From assembly GCA_026874595.1 (NCBI GenBank), contig CM049317.1:23795901-23859900 (forward strand): a stretch of DNA of 64,000 nucleotides, written 5' to 3'. This DNA comes from Sipunculus nudus (taxonomy: Eukaryota > Annelida > Sipuncula > Golfingiida > Sipunculidae). Under the pieces are notes generated by a model, which saw only the letters and a program-made list of their open reading frames with translations, made no database searches and was not told the DNA's origin. This document shows positions 13,115 to 23,735 of this stretch, piece after piece (within the stretch, counting starts at the first letter, position 1; each line of letters starts with the position of its first letter). Both the position numbers and the translations under genes were made by a program.

Positions 13115-13890
13115 AATTTAAAACATACACGTTCTAGCTTTTTTAAGTGATATAGAAGTACGATATATGACTCAAACTTGAGCTAGTATTCTCCTCATTA
13201 GTTTACACTAGTAGCAGGTATATCGTGCTGAAATCTTATACCACTTGGCCTAAGTATTGCGGCCAAGTGTTAGGTTTGGCACCGGCTTGTGTTGTCTAGC
13301 TCTGTAGGTGCCGGGGGCACGCGCAGTGGTGCTCTTGAATAAATTATAATACATTATATCGGGATTTAGCGTTATAAATCAACCTGTATGTTTACGTGGG
13401 TATCTCCAGATAGGTGCAAGTGAGAGATACAGAGGTAATTTGGCCAAGATCAACGGGACGTTTAGTCGGGTTTATACACCTTTGGTAACTGCGCATACAA
13501 GTGTTTAAGAAGATCACAAGGTTTAAGGTGAGGTAGACAGATTTCTGATGATTTAGCAGTTTTGAAGTTTCTTTCCTCATTAGAACACCTGTTTTGGTTT
13601 GTTCAATTTTTTAACTTGAAATTCATGAATAAACGATAATGCAAATGCAGTTTATTGCAATCGATATTTATTATTAAAGCGGCCTGTGTTATGAAACATA
13701 TAATTAAGTGCAGTTGGGCGCCTCGAGTTTACAACGGATATTCTATGTCTTTTTTATGAGCGCGTTTTTGGTTTGGATAGGGATTGTCCCCATTGTAAAC
13801 ATTACGTCACCTTACCCTCTTAACGTAAGATGAGCGCGTTATGAGCGCGGTTTTGGTTTGCATATAGGAATCGGTAAAAAGTGATATTCT
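13115..13890. other. non-coding with a local duplication
   Basis: ATGAGCGCG followed by TTTTTGGTTTG or GTTTTGGTTTG appears near 13757 and again near 13842, so about 85 bp is imperfectly duplicated. Otherwise nothing recognised. Confidence 0.45.
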
Positions 13891-13899
13891 CTCAACATC

Positions 13900-14075
13900 T
13901 CCGACTTAAGACGCTCGGCTCTCTCCCCTGGCGTCTCGAGTTCGATCCCGGCCTGGCTATTATAGTGGGTAATAATGGTCCATCAAGGGTGATGATTTTC
14001 TCGGGGTTCAACGACGTACGGAGAATGCCTAGGACTAGTTATAATAACTATCTGTACAATTCATGTAAATAAATA
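13900..14075 (+). repeat. tRNA-derived SINE, family S1 copy 1
   Basis: A B box (GAGTTCGATCCCGG) lies near 13937, after a tRNA-like head (AAGACGCTCGGCTCTCTCCC). The body ends in AACTATCTGTACAATTCATG. The same tail and head type occur at 26.1-26.4 and 51.3-51.6 kb, which defines a family. Confidence 0.65.
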
Positions 14076-14079
14076 TTTT

Positions 14080-16380
14080 TTTATCAACATACCGAAGTAG
14101 AAGCAATCGGGAAAATATTGATTTCATGGTGGTATTTTGTTTGTTGTGAACTTTTAAAACTATTAAAACCAGACCGTGATGAAGTCGGAGATTTTTTATA
14201 TTGATTTAGAGAATAAATAATTTATATAAGGTAATTAATGTAGAACATTGTCCCTTTCCGTATATTTATACATATATGGTAAAACCAGTCTTTAAGTTAC
14301 AGGGATCAAAAGGAAAACAAGTTTTACTTGATAATTAATTAAATGACGTCACTGGTAAAGTTGTCCTGGAGTTTGACACGGCCAGCGTTTACATGTATGG
14401 AAACAAAATAATGCCAAACTTTTGTCTCTTTTTTTGCGTATTGTGGTGATTTGCGTTTGATTGTTTACCACATTTTTATAGTTTATCTGGATATGCATTA
14501 AAGTGTTATAAACACATGGATATAAACAATATGACAGGAATCAGCGTTTTCTTGTCTATTTCTTATGATAGTTCAAAGGAATGCGTTCCTTTAATGTTTC
14601 AACTGAGATTTTTGTATTGAATATGGGGTATCTTATATACTTGAGAATCGGGCTGGCCTTGCACAAACGGCCAGTTTCGGTAGGGTGATGGTTAAAGTGT
14701 ATTCAAGGAAACAAACAAGGAATGATTTATATAAAATTGTGTAAGAAATAACAGTGATTTAACATCAACAAATATACAGGGTACGTGTATGTTGAATTAC
14801 ACGTCAGCTTCATTTAATAGCAGCTGGTTATATTTTCCATCCAACGGCAAAGAAACAGTCAATATCAATTTTTTCTCTTAGTAGGATTTAAGTTACACCA
14901 TGCAAACATTATTTTAAAAAATCTGGCCATCCAAGAATTTAATTGAAGAAAAACGATATATCAGTGGAAAGAAATATCTCAAGTCTTCCTCTAATAAACG
15001 GCTCTAATGGTTAAATGTGTGGTTATATAAATGATTGTGTGGTAATAAAATAATATTGAATTTCATCATCTTATTATTTAAAAAAAATATATATATATTA
15101 CAAAAATATAAGACGTATGTTCTCTTATCTTTGGAATTCATTTTTTTCAACATGAAAAATTAAAAAAAAATCTCATTAATAATTTTAACTTTGTCATGCC
15201 ATATCATTTGCAAATATACTGTTAAACCTCTATAATGTTTAAACCTATTTGCCATGGTGCCTATAGGTGCCCATTATATTATTATAAAAAAGGAACAAAA
15301 CTAATATGACAGAAACAACGGTTCTGCCAAAAGTACCCTTTACGTATAAAGGTGCCCACTGGATGTTGGTGCCCACTATACAAATGTGCCCATATATTTA
15401 CAAATCACAGTCAGTTAACAGCCAGTGTTAATGAGTGTACGTCGTTGTACCACGTACAAAACCTTCCACTATATTTCTCACTTCCTTGTCCGTATTACTT
15501 TATCACACAAAAGGAAGGTTTCACCTCGTGATCATGTGGTTTAATTGATTGACAAGCACCTACTTGAAGCACTTGTGTGTATAAATAATCTTATTCTATA
15601 TATGGATTACGAGGAAACGATGATGTTAGTGTAATAATTACATTCACTGTGCCTTATATATATATAGAGTCGAAAGTAAAAAATTTCGAGATATCAATAT
15701 TTATTAATTTGTCTGTTCAAAGGATTTTCCAAATACCTCATTATTGCGTTGGCTTTGTTTCAGGGGGACATTACTATTTTAGGAGTGAAAGACAACTTAC
15801 CTTTTGCCTTAATAACTTTTTGGACAAATAAAATTATTTGTGTCATTAACACTGGGGGGGGGGGGTGCTAAAAGCTAAGAAGGTTCTCTACATATTGGTA
15901 AACAGTGTTTGAATTTATATGAATTTAAATTTTGTTTTAAATTTTTAATAAAAATCAGTTTATTCAAGCAGATACAGAATACATGTCTAACTTCTTCGAA
16001 AATTTAGATAAAGATCCCCGCTTTTTTGGTGAGTAAAATTAAGCAATAAAGATTTTACAGCGCATTTTATTTTGAAACCTTCACAACTCATTTTAATTTG
16101 TAGGTTTTTCTACATAAAATCCTTTCAATTAGGCGAAAAACTGAAAAAACGGCACTTTTTAGGTGATTAACGTAAAACTACATATGTCAAGGGTTGTATG
16201 TTTCCCACAAGTACTTACTGAGAAATGACGTTTTTAAGATTATGCCTTCAGGTGAATTGAAGTTTCCACAGTTCTGACATCTGGTGGGCAGTTTGGTACT
16301 ACTCGCTTTCCTTCAATATTAAATTGACTTTAATTAATGCTAAACGATAAAAGTCAGGAAGGAATGTTCTGTGATTGTTT
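14080..16380. other. non-coding; possible DNA-element end at 15,215-15,400
   Basis: No gene recognised. At 15,215-15,400 the sequence repeats GGTGCCCA three times after AAACCTCTATAATG. This resembles the AACCTCTATAA-type ends of pogo/Tigger-like elements, but no second end is seen. A poly-G tract is at 15855-15865. Confidence 0.35.
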
Positions 16381-16384
16381 TAAT

Positions 16385-16690
16385 TTATTCTTTGATCTTG
16401 GCCAACGGGGTGTGCGTTCATCCCCGTTCTTGTTACTGTGTGTTTGTGTGTGTGTGTGTGTTACTTTATTAATCACGTAATCATGAAAGGGGATTTTTAT
16501 GTGGACCCGGAAACGGATCCGGATTCAGGACCGTCATCCAGGAAAATTCGCAAATGTACAGTAGTTTAGGCACGAATGAACGAAAGAATATGGGCTAAAA
16601 AGTGAATGGCAATATGGGTTGGGAGTACGCCACTTTAAAGGACCGCGAAAGAGAGGGGGCCTGAATTCCAGAGAATGTCTATTTCTGGCT
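16385..16690 (+). repeat. dispersed repeat R1, copy 2
   Basis: A GT-rich start, then AATCATGAAAGGGGATTT, GGACCCGGAAACGGATCCGG, AATTCGCAAATGTACAG and AATATGGGTTGGGAGTACGC. It ends near GCCTGAATTCCAGAGAATG. These are the same ordered blocks as at 2.7 and 60.1 kb. Confidence 0.7.
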
Positions 16691-16699
16691 TATTCTTTG

Positions 16700-17283
16700 A
16701 TCTTCATTTAGTCAATGTTTAACTTTATTTAGGTTATGTAGATTATAGCATATACATTTATTAATATATTTTCATCAATATTATGTTCATCTTACTCTGA
16801 GGAGATTGCGTATAGAGAACCGAGATTATTATTAATAATGTTATTAATATGAAATCCTCTCACTTTCGTCTGGCCAAATGACTCCAGTAACTTTTATCCG
16901 CACTCCCAATCCTTATCTTATTTTCATCTCTGTCTCCTCAAGAGGAACAGCAACGTGGTTGATATCTTGTGGGCGTTTTCTGGATTAAAATATTTAAAAT
17001 CCGCGCTCGCTTAACTCTGTTTATTAAATTTTATTGACGGATATTTGTGCACTCTTCCAGACATTTTTGGGAAGCAGAGTAATAGGCTTTTATGTTCGTG
17101 TATTCATAAAACTTAAACAGAAGATAACCCCACAGAGGACGTGACGTATAGCCTTCCAGTTCAGTTGTGTAAGCGTGAACTGTGACATCTTAACCCTTTC
17201 GGTTTTTTCTTTTTCACGTATTTCGTTGGAGGCTTTAGTGTAATCGGGAAGCCAATGATGCCATTAGAACAAAATGTTTACGG
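16700..17283. other. non-coding, nothing recognised
   Basis: No supported feature. Confidence 0.5.
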
Positions 17284-17286
17284 TAA

Positions 17287-17608
17287 GGCCAAAATAAAAA
17301 AAAGTATGGTTCTCAGGCACTTTTTTTCAGAAATCAATGCGGGCGGGCGCTTTTTTTATTTTAAATTTTTTGGTATGTCAAATGATAAGGGAAAAGCATG
17401 AAAATAACAGTTATATTTTGCTAAATAAGTTAAAGCACTACAAAACAAAGGAAATTGTATGATTTTACCTTCTTGAAAGAAAAGTCGGAGCGGCAGCAGC
17501 TCAAAATTGGAAAGTTTTTATTGAAAATCAAAATAAAAATTTTTGATGCGGGGTTTTTTAAATTGATGCGGGCGGTGCCTGAGAACCATACCTTTAATTT
17601 TTTTGGCC
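17287..17608. mobile_element. Harbinger-like MITE, copy 1
   Basis: It begins GGCCAAAATAAAAAAAAG and ends with the inverted TTAATTTTTTTGGCC. The subterminal words GTATGGTTCTCAGGC and GCCTGAGAACCATAC pair exactly. TAA precedes the left end (17284-17286) and follows the right end (17609-17611). A 3-bp TWA duplication and a GG-starting inverted end fit PIF/Harbinger elements; that class call is an inference. No transposase frame. Confidence 0.7.
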
Positions 17609-17614
17609 TAATGG

Positions 17615-18185
17615 TTCGTTGATACTTTATGGTAGACGTGAAAGATGGGAACATTATCCACGCAGCAGATGTATATATGTGGTCGTCATCTTGTCTAGCT
17701 GACTCAACGAGGGATCAAGTCGAACGGCCAAGTGTATGGCAGAGTCTGGCGTTAAAGCTAAATTATTCAAGTGCCCCGTGCACATAAACAATTAAAACCC
17801 ATGAAATTCATACCAACGCCATAGCTCACACGAGTTTAAATCACATGATCTCACAGCTGTGGTTTCTGATATGCGCACGCACATAGGTCATGCCTTGACC
17901 TCATACGGGCGACCTTGCCCTCATTGTAAGACGCCAAACATTGCTAGAGGTCCCGACCTCTGGCTAAATAAAAATCAAAGAGCATGTTGTGTAAACGTTA
18001 CACACAAATAAGTGACAGTCAAGTGATGTTATTCCAGTCAAGAGGGCTCCATGAGACATGAACTGCCGGGGCCATGGTATAAACGTATAGTGTAAGCCAA
18101 GTCATTCACAATTTCATATGGTACTGAAGTATGTAAACAGCACACACATAGCTAGTTCACAAATTTCAAATTTAATATATAAATA
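17615..18185. other. non-coding, nothing recognised
   Basis: No supported feature. Confidence 0.5.
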
Positions 18186-18189
18186 AATA

Positions 18190-18350
18190 TAGTGATGTAG
18201 TCGGGTCCACACCTTTTGAGTCGAGTGATGTAGCCGAGTCAAGTCCACTCGAGTCAAGGTCCGAGTCATTTAGGTTCGAGTCCAAGTCCACCTTCTTCGA
18301 GTCCGAGCCATCTAGATCCCGAGTTCAAACTCCAGTCGAAGTCAAGAAAT
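18190..18350 (+). mobile_element. hAT-like MITE fragment (GACTCG words)
   Basis: It starts TAGTGATGTAGTCGGGTCCA and is filled with GAGTC, GAGTCCAAGTCCA and CGAGTCC words. These match, inverted, the right part of the elements at 31.2-31.6 and 45.2-45.7 kb. The right end is not resolved, so it is called a fragment. Confidence 0.5.
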
Positions 18351-18397
18351 TTTAACTGGAAATTTGGCATAACCAGTACTTTATTTATGTTAGTTAA

Positions 18398-18740
18398 GGC
18401 CAAAAAAAATAAAAGGTATGGTTCTCAGCCACCGCCCGCATAAATTTTAAACCCCCGCATCAAAACTTTTTATTTTGATTTTCAATAGAAACTTACCAAT
18501 TTTTGAGCTGCAGCTGCTCGGACTTTTCTTTCAAGAAGATAAAATCATACAATTTCCTTTGTTATGTAGTGCTTTTACTTGTATTGCAAAATAAATCTGT
18601 TATTACGTACCATGCTTTTCCCTTTTCATTTGACATTTTTATCGAAACCTACAAAATAAATAAGAAATAAAAAAACCGCCCGCCCGCATGTATTTCTGAA
18701 AAAAAGTGCATGAGAACCATACCTTTTTTTTATTATTGCT
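18398..18740. mobile_element. Harbinger-like MITE, copy 2 (inverted)
   Basis: Same element as at 17.29-17.61 kb but in reverse order. The copy-1 words CTTCTTGAAAGAAAAGTC and CAGCAGCTCAAAATTGG appear here as their reverse complements, with small changes. TAA precedes the left GGCC. The right terminus is eroded (TTATTATTGC). A third, diverged relative is at 40.25-40.5 kb. Confidence 0.65.
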
Positions 18741-19098
18741 TTAAACCTGATTTTTGCCTGAATGTTTAATCGCATGTTACTCCCAATGCAGAGCCAGAGC
18801 TTGGTATACAGACACTGTTTTGTAATATTATGTCAATAGTTTGTGCATGTATGTACATGTCTTAATAGTATGTGACAGAGCATGTGACAGGGGAGTATCT
18901 GTTGTCCTCGCCACTTTTTGGTTAAATGAAACAGGTTATCTTTAAATTTCGAGATAATAACATAAATCTTTTTACAGCTTGCCATATTTCCTAATTAACC
19001 TTTCGATTATCCATCTCAAATAAAAAAAATATAGGCATTTGTCAGTTGCCTACGGAAGCGTATTGCTGCCACCTAGTAAAAGAAAAATAAATTATTTA

Positions 19099-19365
19099 TC
19101 TCGTACGTACGACATAGTATCTCGTACGTACGACATAGTATCTCGTTCGTACGACATAGTATCTCGTACGTACGACATATTATCTCGTACGTACGACATA
19201 TTAACTCGTACGTACGACATATTATCTCGTACGTACGACATATTATCTCGTACGTACGACATATTATCTCGTACGTACGACATTATCTCGTACGTACGAC
19301 ATACAATCTCGTACGTACGACATATTATCTCGTACGTATTAGATAATATGTCGTACGTACGAGAT
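19099..19365 (+). repeat. 21-bp palindromic satellite array, left arm
   Basis: About 13 units, each containing TCGTACGTACGA (its own reverse complement) followed by CATA plus two to three variable bases. One unit is short by two bases. The last unit flips orientation at about 19340. Because 21 is divisible by 3, the array reads as an endless heptapeptide on both strands; this is not evidence of coding. Confidence 0.9.
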
Positions 19366-20280
19366 ATAACCTACATTGTCTACCAGTCATACACAGAACT
19401 TTCATTTTTAATTAGGTGATTAAATTCTGTTGCGTATGGTGTTATAATAGGGAACCTGTCATAATGATGATAAAAGAAATATTGCCTTTGCCAAATTGAA
19501 ACTATTTTTTGGAGAAGAAAGGTTCGGACAAGAGTTACAGTTACCAAACAGCCTGACTGTAAGTGTTTGAGAAAGGATATTTGTGGGGCAGGTTTCTGAT
19601 ATTCTAAATCGATTTGTCTAGGAACTAGATTTATGATATAACGCACAGTGCAGTGAATCGTTTAAATATTGAATGCGTATACAGCCCTTGATACATGATT
19701 AGTGGGTAGCTAAACAGTAAACAACCCATTTTCATTTTGAAATAAATAATGATAAAAAAAATAATTAAAACTATCACGCATGGACATGCGATCAATTTGT
19801 GACAGAAAAATATTTCGGGTTTAATATCTCCTGTTAACCAGTTTTATACGTTGTCATGGTTTTGTGTGTGAGTAAATACAGTCCAGGTGTGTCTGTTTAC
19901 CATTACAAGACCTCGTGACAGAGGAAAGATCTTGATCGGGTCAATTATGAAAAAGAGAACAAACATGAATGTATAAACACTGCGACAAACTTGAAAACCC
20001 TTGATTTGTGAAGTTGGGCTGTACCACCACCAAGTGGCGTGAGCGCTGTGTTTGTTTTTCGTCGTTGATTGCGCCCGGGGCAAGCTCTTTTCAACTTGTG
20101 TAACGGATTTAGCAATCGGTTTTAAAACGAAATATTGACAGATACGGTAAACTTTAAGGAGACTACACTGTATTTCATGTATACTTAATATACCATGTAT
20201 GTGAAATGTAAGTAGTTCCCGTTAGAAGCCACTTTTCGTGGATTTTAAACTCTCTACTACAATCGGCTCTTTCACTCATA

Positions 20281-20440
20281 TATACAGTGAAAACTGGTCT
20301 AACGGACACCTCACTTAGGCGGACGACTGGCTATAATGGACAAGAGAATTTAGCCCCTTCGAAATTCCGTATATGTTATGTATAAGCAGAACCTCTACAA
20401 GGCGGACACCTCGATCGCTACTGCGGACAACGGACAGCAG
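20281..20440 (+). repeat. possible pogo-like element end inside the fold-back
   Basis: CAGTGAAAACTGGTCTAACG and then GGCGGAC / GCGGACACCTC / CGGACAACGGACAG words resemble the ends of pogo/Tigger-type elements in invertebrates. I find no second end. Low confidence. Confidence 0.3.
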
Positions 20441-21066
20441 ATTGCAACTCAAACGAACATTCTAAGAGTAAATGAACCTGTCAAATACGGACACGATAAG
20501 CCATCTCCGGCGTACATTGATCACAACTTTAGAAAGATTTCCCTGTATATATATAAATATCATTTACTCACACACAAAACTATGACAACGAATAAAACTG
20601 GTCGACAGGAGATATTAAACCCGAAATATTTTTCATTGGTTAAACAGATTAATTGGCACACTAACAATACATATTGTATATAAATCAGACTATTGCTAAA
20701 AATAAGGCTATATACATATATGTGTGTTTTAATAAAAGTGAGTTTGTTTCTAGAGGTATTCATGTTTGATGTTACTATCAGATCAAGGACAGTTATTTCA
20801 TCACATTTTAAACAGATGAACATTGGCACTTGTGCATAGTCCCGTTTCTAAATTCTATTTCCATATTCAATTTGCTATATAAGCATAGTAGTCCCTCGCA
20901 AGTGACAATAACATAGCTGTGTCGCTTGCACATGTGGGATATTTTATCTTGTCAAACAAGAACAAGAACTGATAGACATTATACGTATTACTAATGACAT
21001 TAATAGTATCCACCAGCTCAGCCATTCTAACACAGCGCTGGCAATATCTCCCGAGGCTTTCAGTCT

Positions 21067-21069
<3 letters not shown>

Positions 21070-21097
<28 letters not shown>

Positions 21098-21098
21098 A

Positions 21099-21161
<63 letters not shown>
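21070..21161. repeat. (CA)n(TA)n(GA)n compound microsatellite
   Basis: Three consecutive dinucleotide tracts close to the centre of the fold-back element. Confidence 0.95.
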
Positions 21162-21166
<5 letters not shown>

Positions 21167-22629
21167 GGATTGTAGTGGAGATTAAAATCCGTGAAGAGTG
21201 AACCTATTTACCTTTCACATACCAGGTATATTAAGTATATATGAAATACAATGTAGTCTCCTTAAATATAACGGCATCTTTCAATATTTCGTTCTAGAAC
21301 CGTTTGCTAAATCCGTTACGCAAGTGGAAAAAGGCTTGCCACGGGTGCGATGAATGATGAAAAACAAACAGCGATCACGCGACCTGTTGGACGTACAACC
21401 CAACTTCACAAATCAAGGTTTTTTAGTCTCTCCGGGTATTTGTTTTTTTCATGTTTGTTCTCTTTTTTATAATTTTCGCGTGTGCTCAACTAAGATCTTG
21501 CCTCTAGTCAAGGGGTCTTGTAATGGTAAACAGACACACGAGGACTGTGTTAACTCACAGACAGAACCATGACAACGTATAAAACCAGTGAACAGGAGAT
21601 ATTAAGCTCGTGTGTCGGCATGGATTTCCTGGACAACTTTCGTTTTCACCCAAAATGAGTTAATAACGTGAAACAATACACACATTATTGCAAATGAATA
21701 TGAACCTTAAGTGTCACTTACAGAGGTGTCTGTAATACAAAGATGCCAGTAAGGAGAGGTTAATGATTCCTATGTTAATTATGAAACGGAGTGCTTGATC
21801 CCATAAGTTTAACTTCATGGTGTCTACAGTAGTAGGACAAGTTACACGTACATGTACCACATATAAGATTTTATACTTATCCGCAAATCAAACCGATCTG
21901 AGGTGTAGGCTTTACCACCACTTCAGCCTGACATATGAACAAAAGACTTGTATTATAATTTCGTATTCTTCTTTCACAGATTAATCGCATTTCCATGAGT
22001 TATAGTCTTTAATATTTTTTTTATTTAATTCAAATAAAAAATTAAATTATATGTACCGCATAAAATGGGGTGTAGACTGTTCCGCTACCCACATATTATA
22101 TCAATGGTTGTATATACATTAAATATTTTTAATGATCCACTACACCGTGCGTTATATCATAAATCTAATTTTTAGATCAATTATGAATATTAGAAAACTG
22201 CACAATACTCAAACACTAAAATTTAGGCTATTTGGCAGCTGTCCTCTTGTTTTCAATTTAGCAAAGGCAATATTTTTTTTTATTAATACTATGACAGGCT
22301 CATCATTTAACATCATACGCTGCCAACAGAATTTAATCATCTATCTAAAAATGAAAGTTCTGTATATGACCTGCAGACAACGACTTGATATATTTCGCTT
22401 CCTTGAAATATTTCAGAAACCCAGACACAGAAAAATGATATAATCGAATAGCATTTAAATATATAGTATATATAAATAAATAAATATATATATATACGTT
22501 CGTTTCAACGGTGTTCAAACTGTTTGCAAGGAGGTGGAGAACATACATTATTTAACATATATTTATATATATATTGCTTATACATGTATCAGTTGGTCTG
22601 TTTTGTGAAACAGATACGTAAGATTTATT

Positions 22630-22920
22630 ATGTCATACGTACGAGATAGTATGTCGTACGTACGAGATAATATGTCGTACGTACGAGATAATATGTCGTA
22701 CGTACGAGATAGTATGTCGTACGTACGGGATAATATGTCGTACGTACGAGATACTATGTCGTACGTACGAGATAGTATGTCGTACGTACGAGATTGTATG
22801 TCGTACGTACGAGATAATATGTCGTACGTATGAGATAGTATGTCGTACGTACGAGATACTATGTCGTACGTACGAGATACTATGTCGTACGTACGAGATA
22901 CTATGTCGTACGTACGAGAT
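22630..22920 (-). repeat. 21-bp palindromic satellite array, right arm
   Basis: About 14 units of the same repeat as the left arm, in the opposite orientation, ending in the shared flank at 22921. Variable positions (AGTA, ATAA, ACTA classes) are not in the same order as in the left array. The two arrays have therefore diverged or been rearranged since they were formed. Confidence 0.9.
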
Positions 22921-22969
22921 AAATAATTTATTTTTCTTTTACTAGGTGGCAGCAATACGCTTCCGTAGT

Positions 22970-23561
22970 TGCCACACACTGAACTGTCATAAATATTCGC
23001 CGTGTTTTGGAATGTTTAAATGAAATGTGAATTATGAATAACATAGCACCGAGAACTGAACAAAAATTATTTTCACAATATGAAAACATATTTTCAATAA
23101 TATATAGTGGGAAAGAAGGAGTGAAGAGAATAGGGATATTTTTAGAGAGATATTTGTCCAGTTTGTCATAAAAAGGAGACGGGTGTTTGTGTGGAGATTT
23201 GAGCAGGTTTCTTCATTTCGGGGCGGGGGGTCTGTCAGTACTCCTTTGAATTGCCCCCTCCCATTTTCTCAGCAAACAAAAATTATACTTCAGCCGTAGT
23301 AAGATCGACCTCTGCCCTTTCCCACTTACATTTGCATCGAAAGAATAAAGTTAATTTTTAATAAATCGATTTTCACTACCACGCCCAAGGTGTAAAACCA
23401 TCTTGCTTGACGAATAAGAACCTTTGCCTGTAATACATGTACTTCCTTTACCAAGTACTCGCTTCGGACTTGTGTCTTTTTTTGACTGAGAGTGCTCTGA
23501 TCTGCTAAATATGCATTTTTCATATTGTATTTACAAGTTTATCTTATATTTGTGATTACAG
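22970..23561. promoter_or_regulatory. upstream region of the peptide gene
   Basis: No coding sequence seen. A CATAAAAAGG at 23167 could act as a TATA element, but no convincing initiator or first-exon donor follows it. Alternatively the true first exon lies further upstream. The region ends in a plausible acceptor (TTGTGATTACAG, AG at 23560-23561). Confidence 0.3.
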
Positions 23562-23735
23562 GTTTGAGATACAACATCGAATCAAAGTTGAATACAAGTA
23601 CATAATACTACGCTGACTCCAAGTGATGAAGCCCCTCGTGATTCGAGCCCTGGCGTTGGCGCTGGTGGTCATACTGATGACGTCATCAGATGTGGACGCA
23701 GGGCCGGCCCCGTCGCAGTGCGAGTGGCTCTGTGT
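23562..23735 (+). other. peptide gene, exon with 5' UTR end and signal peptide
   Basis: The acceptor AG is at 23560-23561 and the donor GTAAGAA at 23736. The first 64 bases are 5' UTR without an ATG in frame. The coding part gives residues 1-36 and two bases of codon 37. A second GT two bases upstream (23734) offers an alternative donor. Confidence 0.6.

Larger units (their letters stand above)
19051..22967. mobile_element. 3.9-kb fold-back element with satellite-bearing arms
   Basis: The left end (TACGGAAGCGTATTGCTGCC from 19051) is the exact reverse complement of the right end (to 22967). Moving inward, both arms carry a 21-bp array (19099-19365 and 22630-22920), then a matching block A (about 19380-19600 and 22140-22375), then block B (about 19806-20215 and 21200-21602). 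All are inverted with respect to each other, with arm-specific insertions. A further inverted copy of the start of block B lies at about 20565-20640. No transposase-like frame is seen; the small frames in the arrays are period artefacts. It could be a long-TIR or Foldback-type element, or two head-to-head copies of one repeat. Confidence 0.8.

Noticed and set aside
19099-19365. CRISPR-like array
   Set aside because: Units abut with no unique spacers between them.
19039-19419. 126-codon and 63-codon frames of heptapeptide repeats (SRTYDI, SYVRDNM) and the 133-codon inverse at 22.6-22.98 kb
   Set aside because: The 21-bp period keeps frame on both strands automatically, and both strands are equally open. 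No start context or signal peptide, and the sequence is a palindromic satellite.
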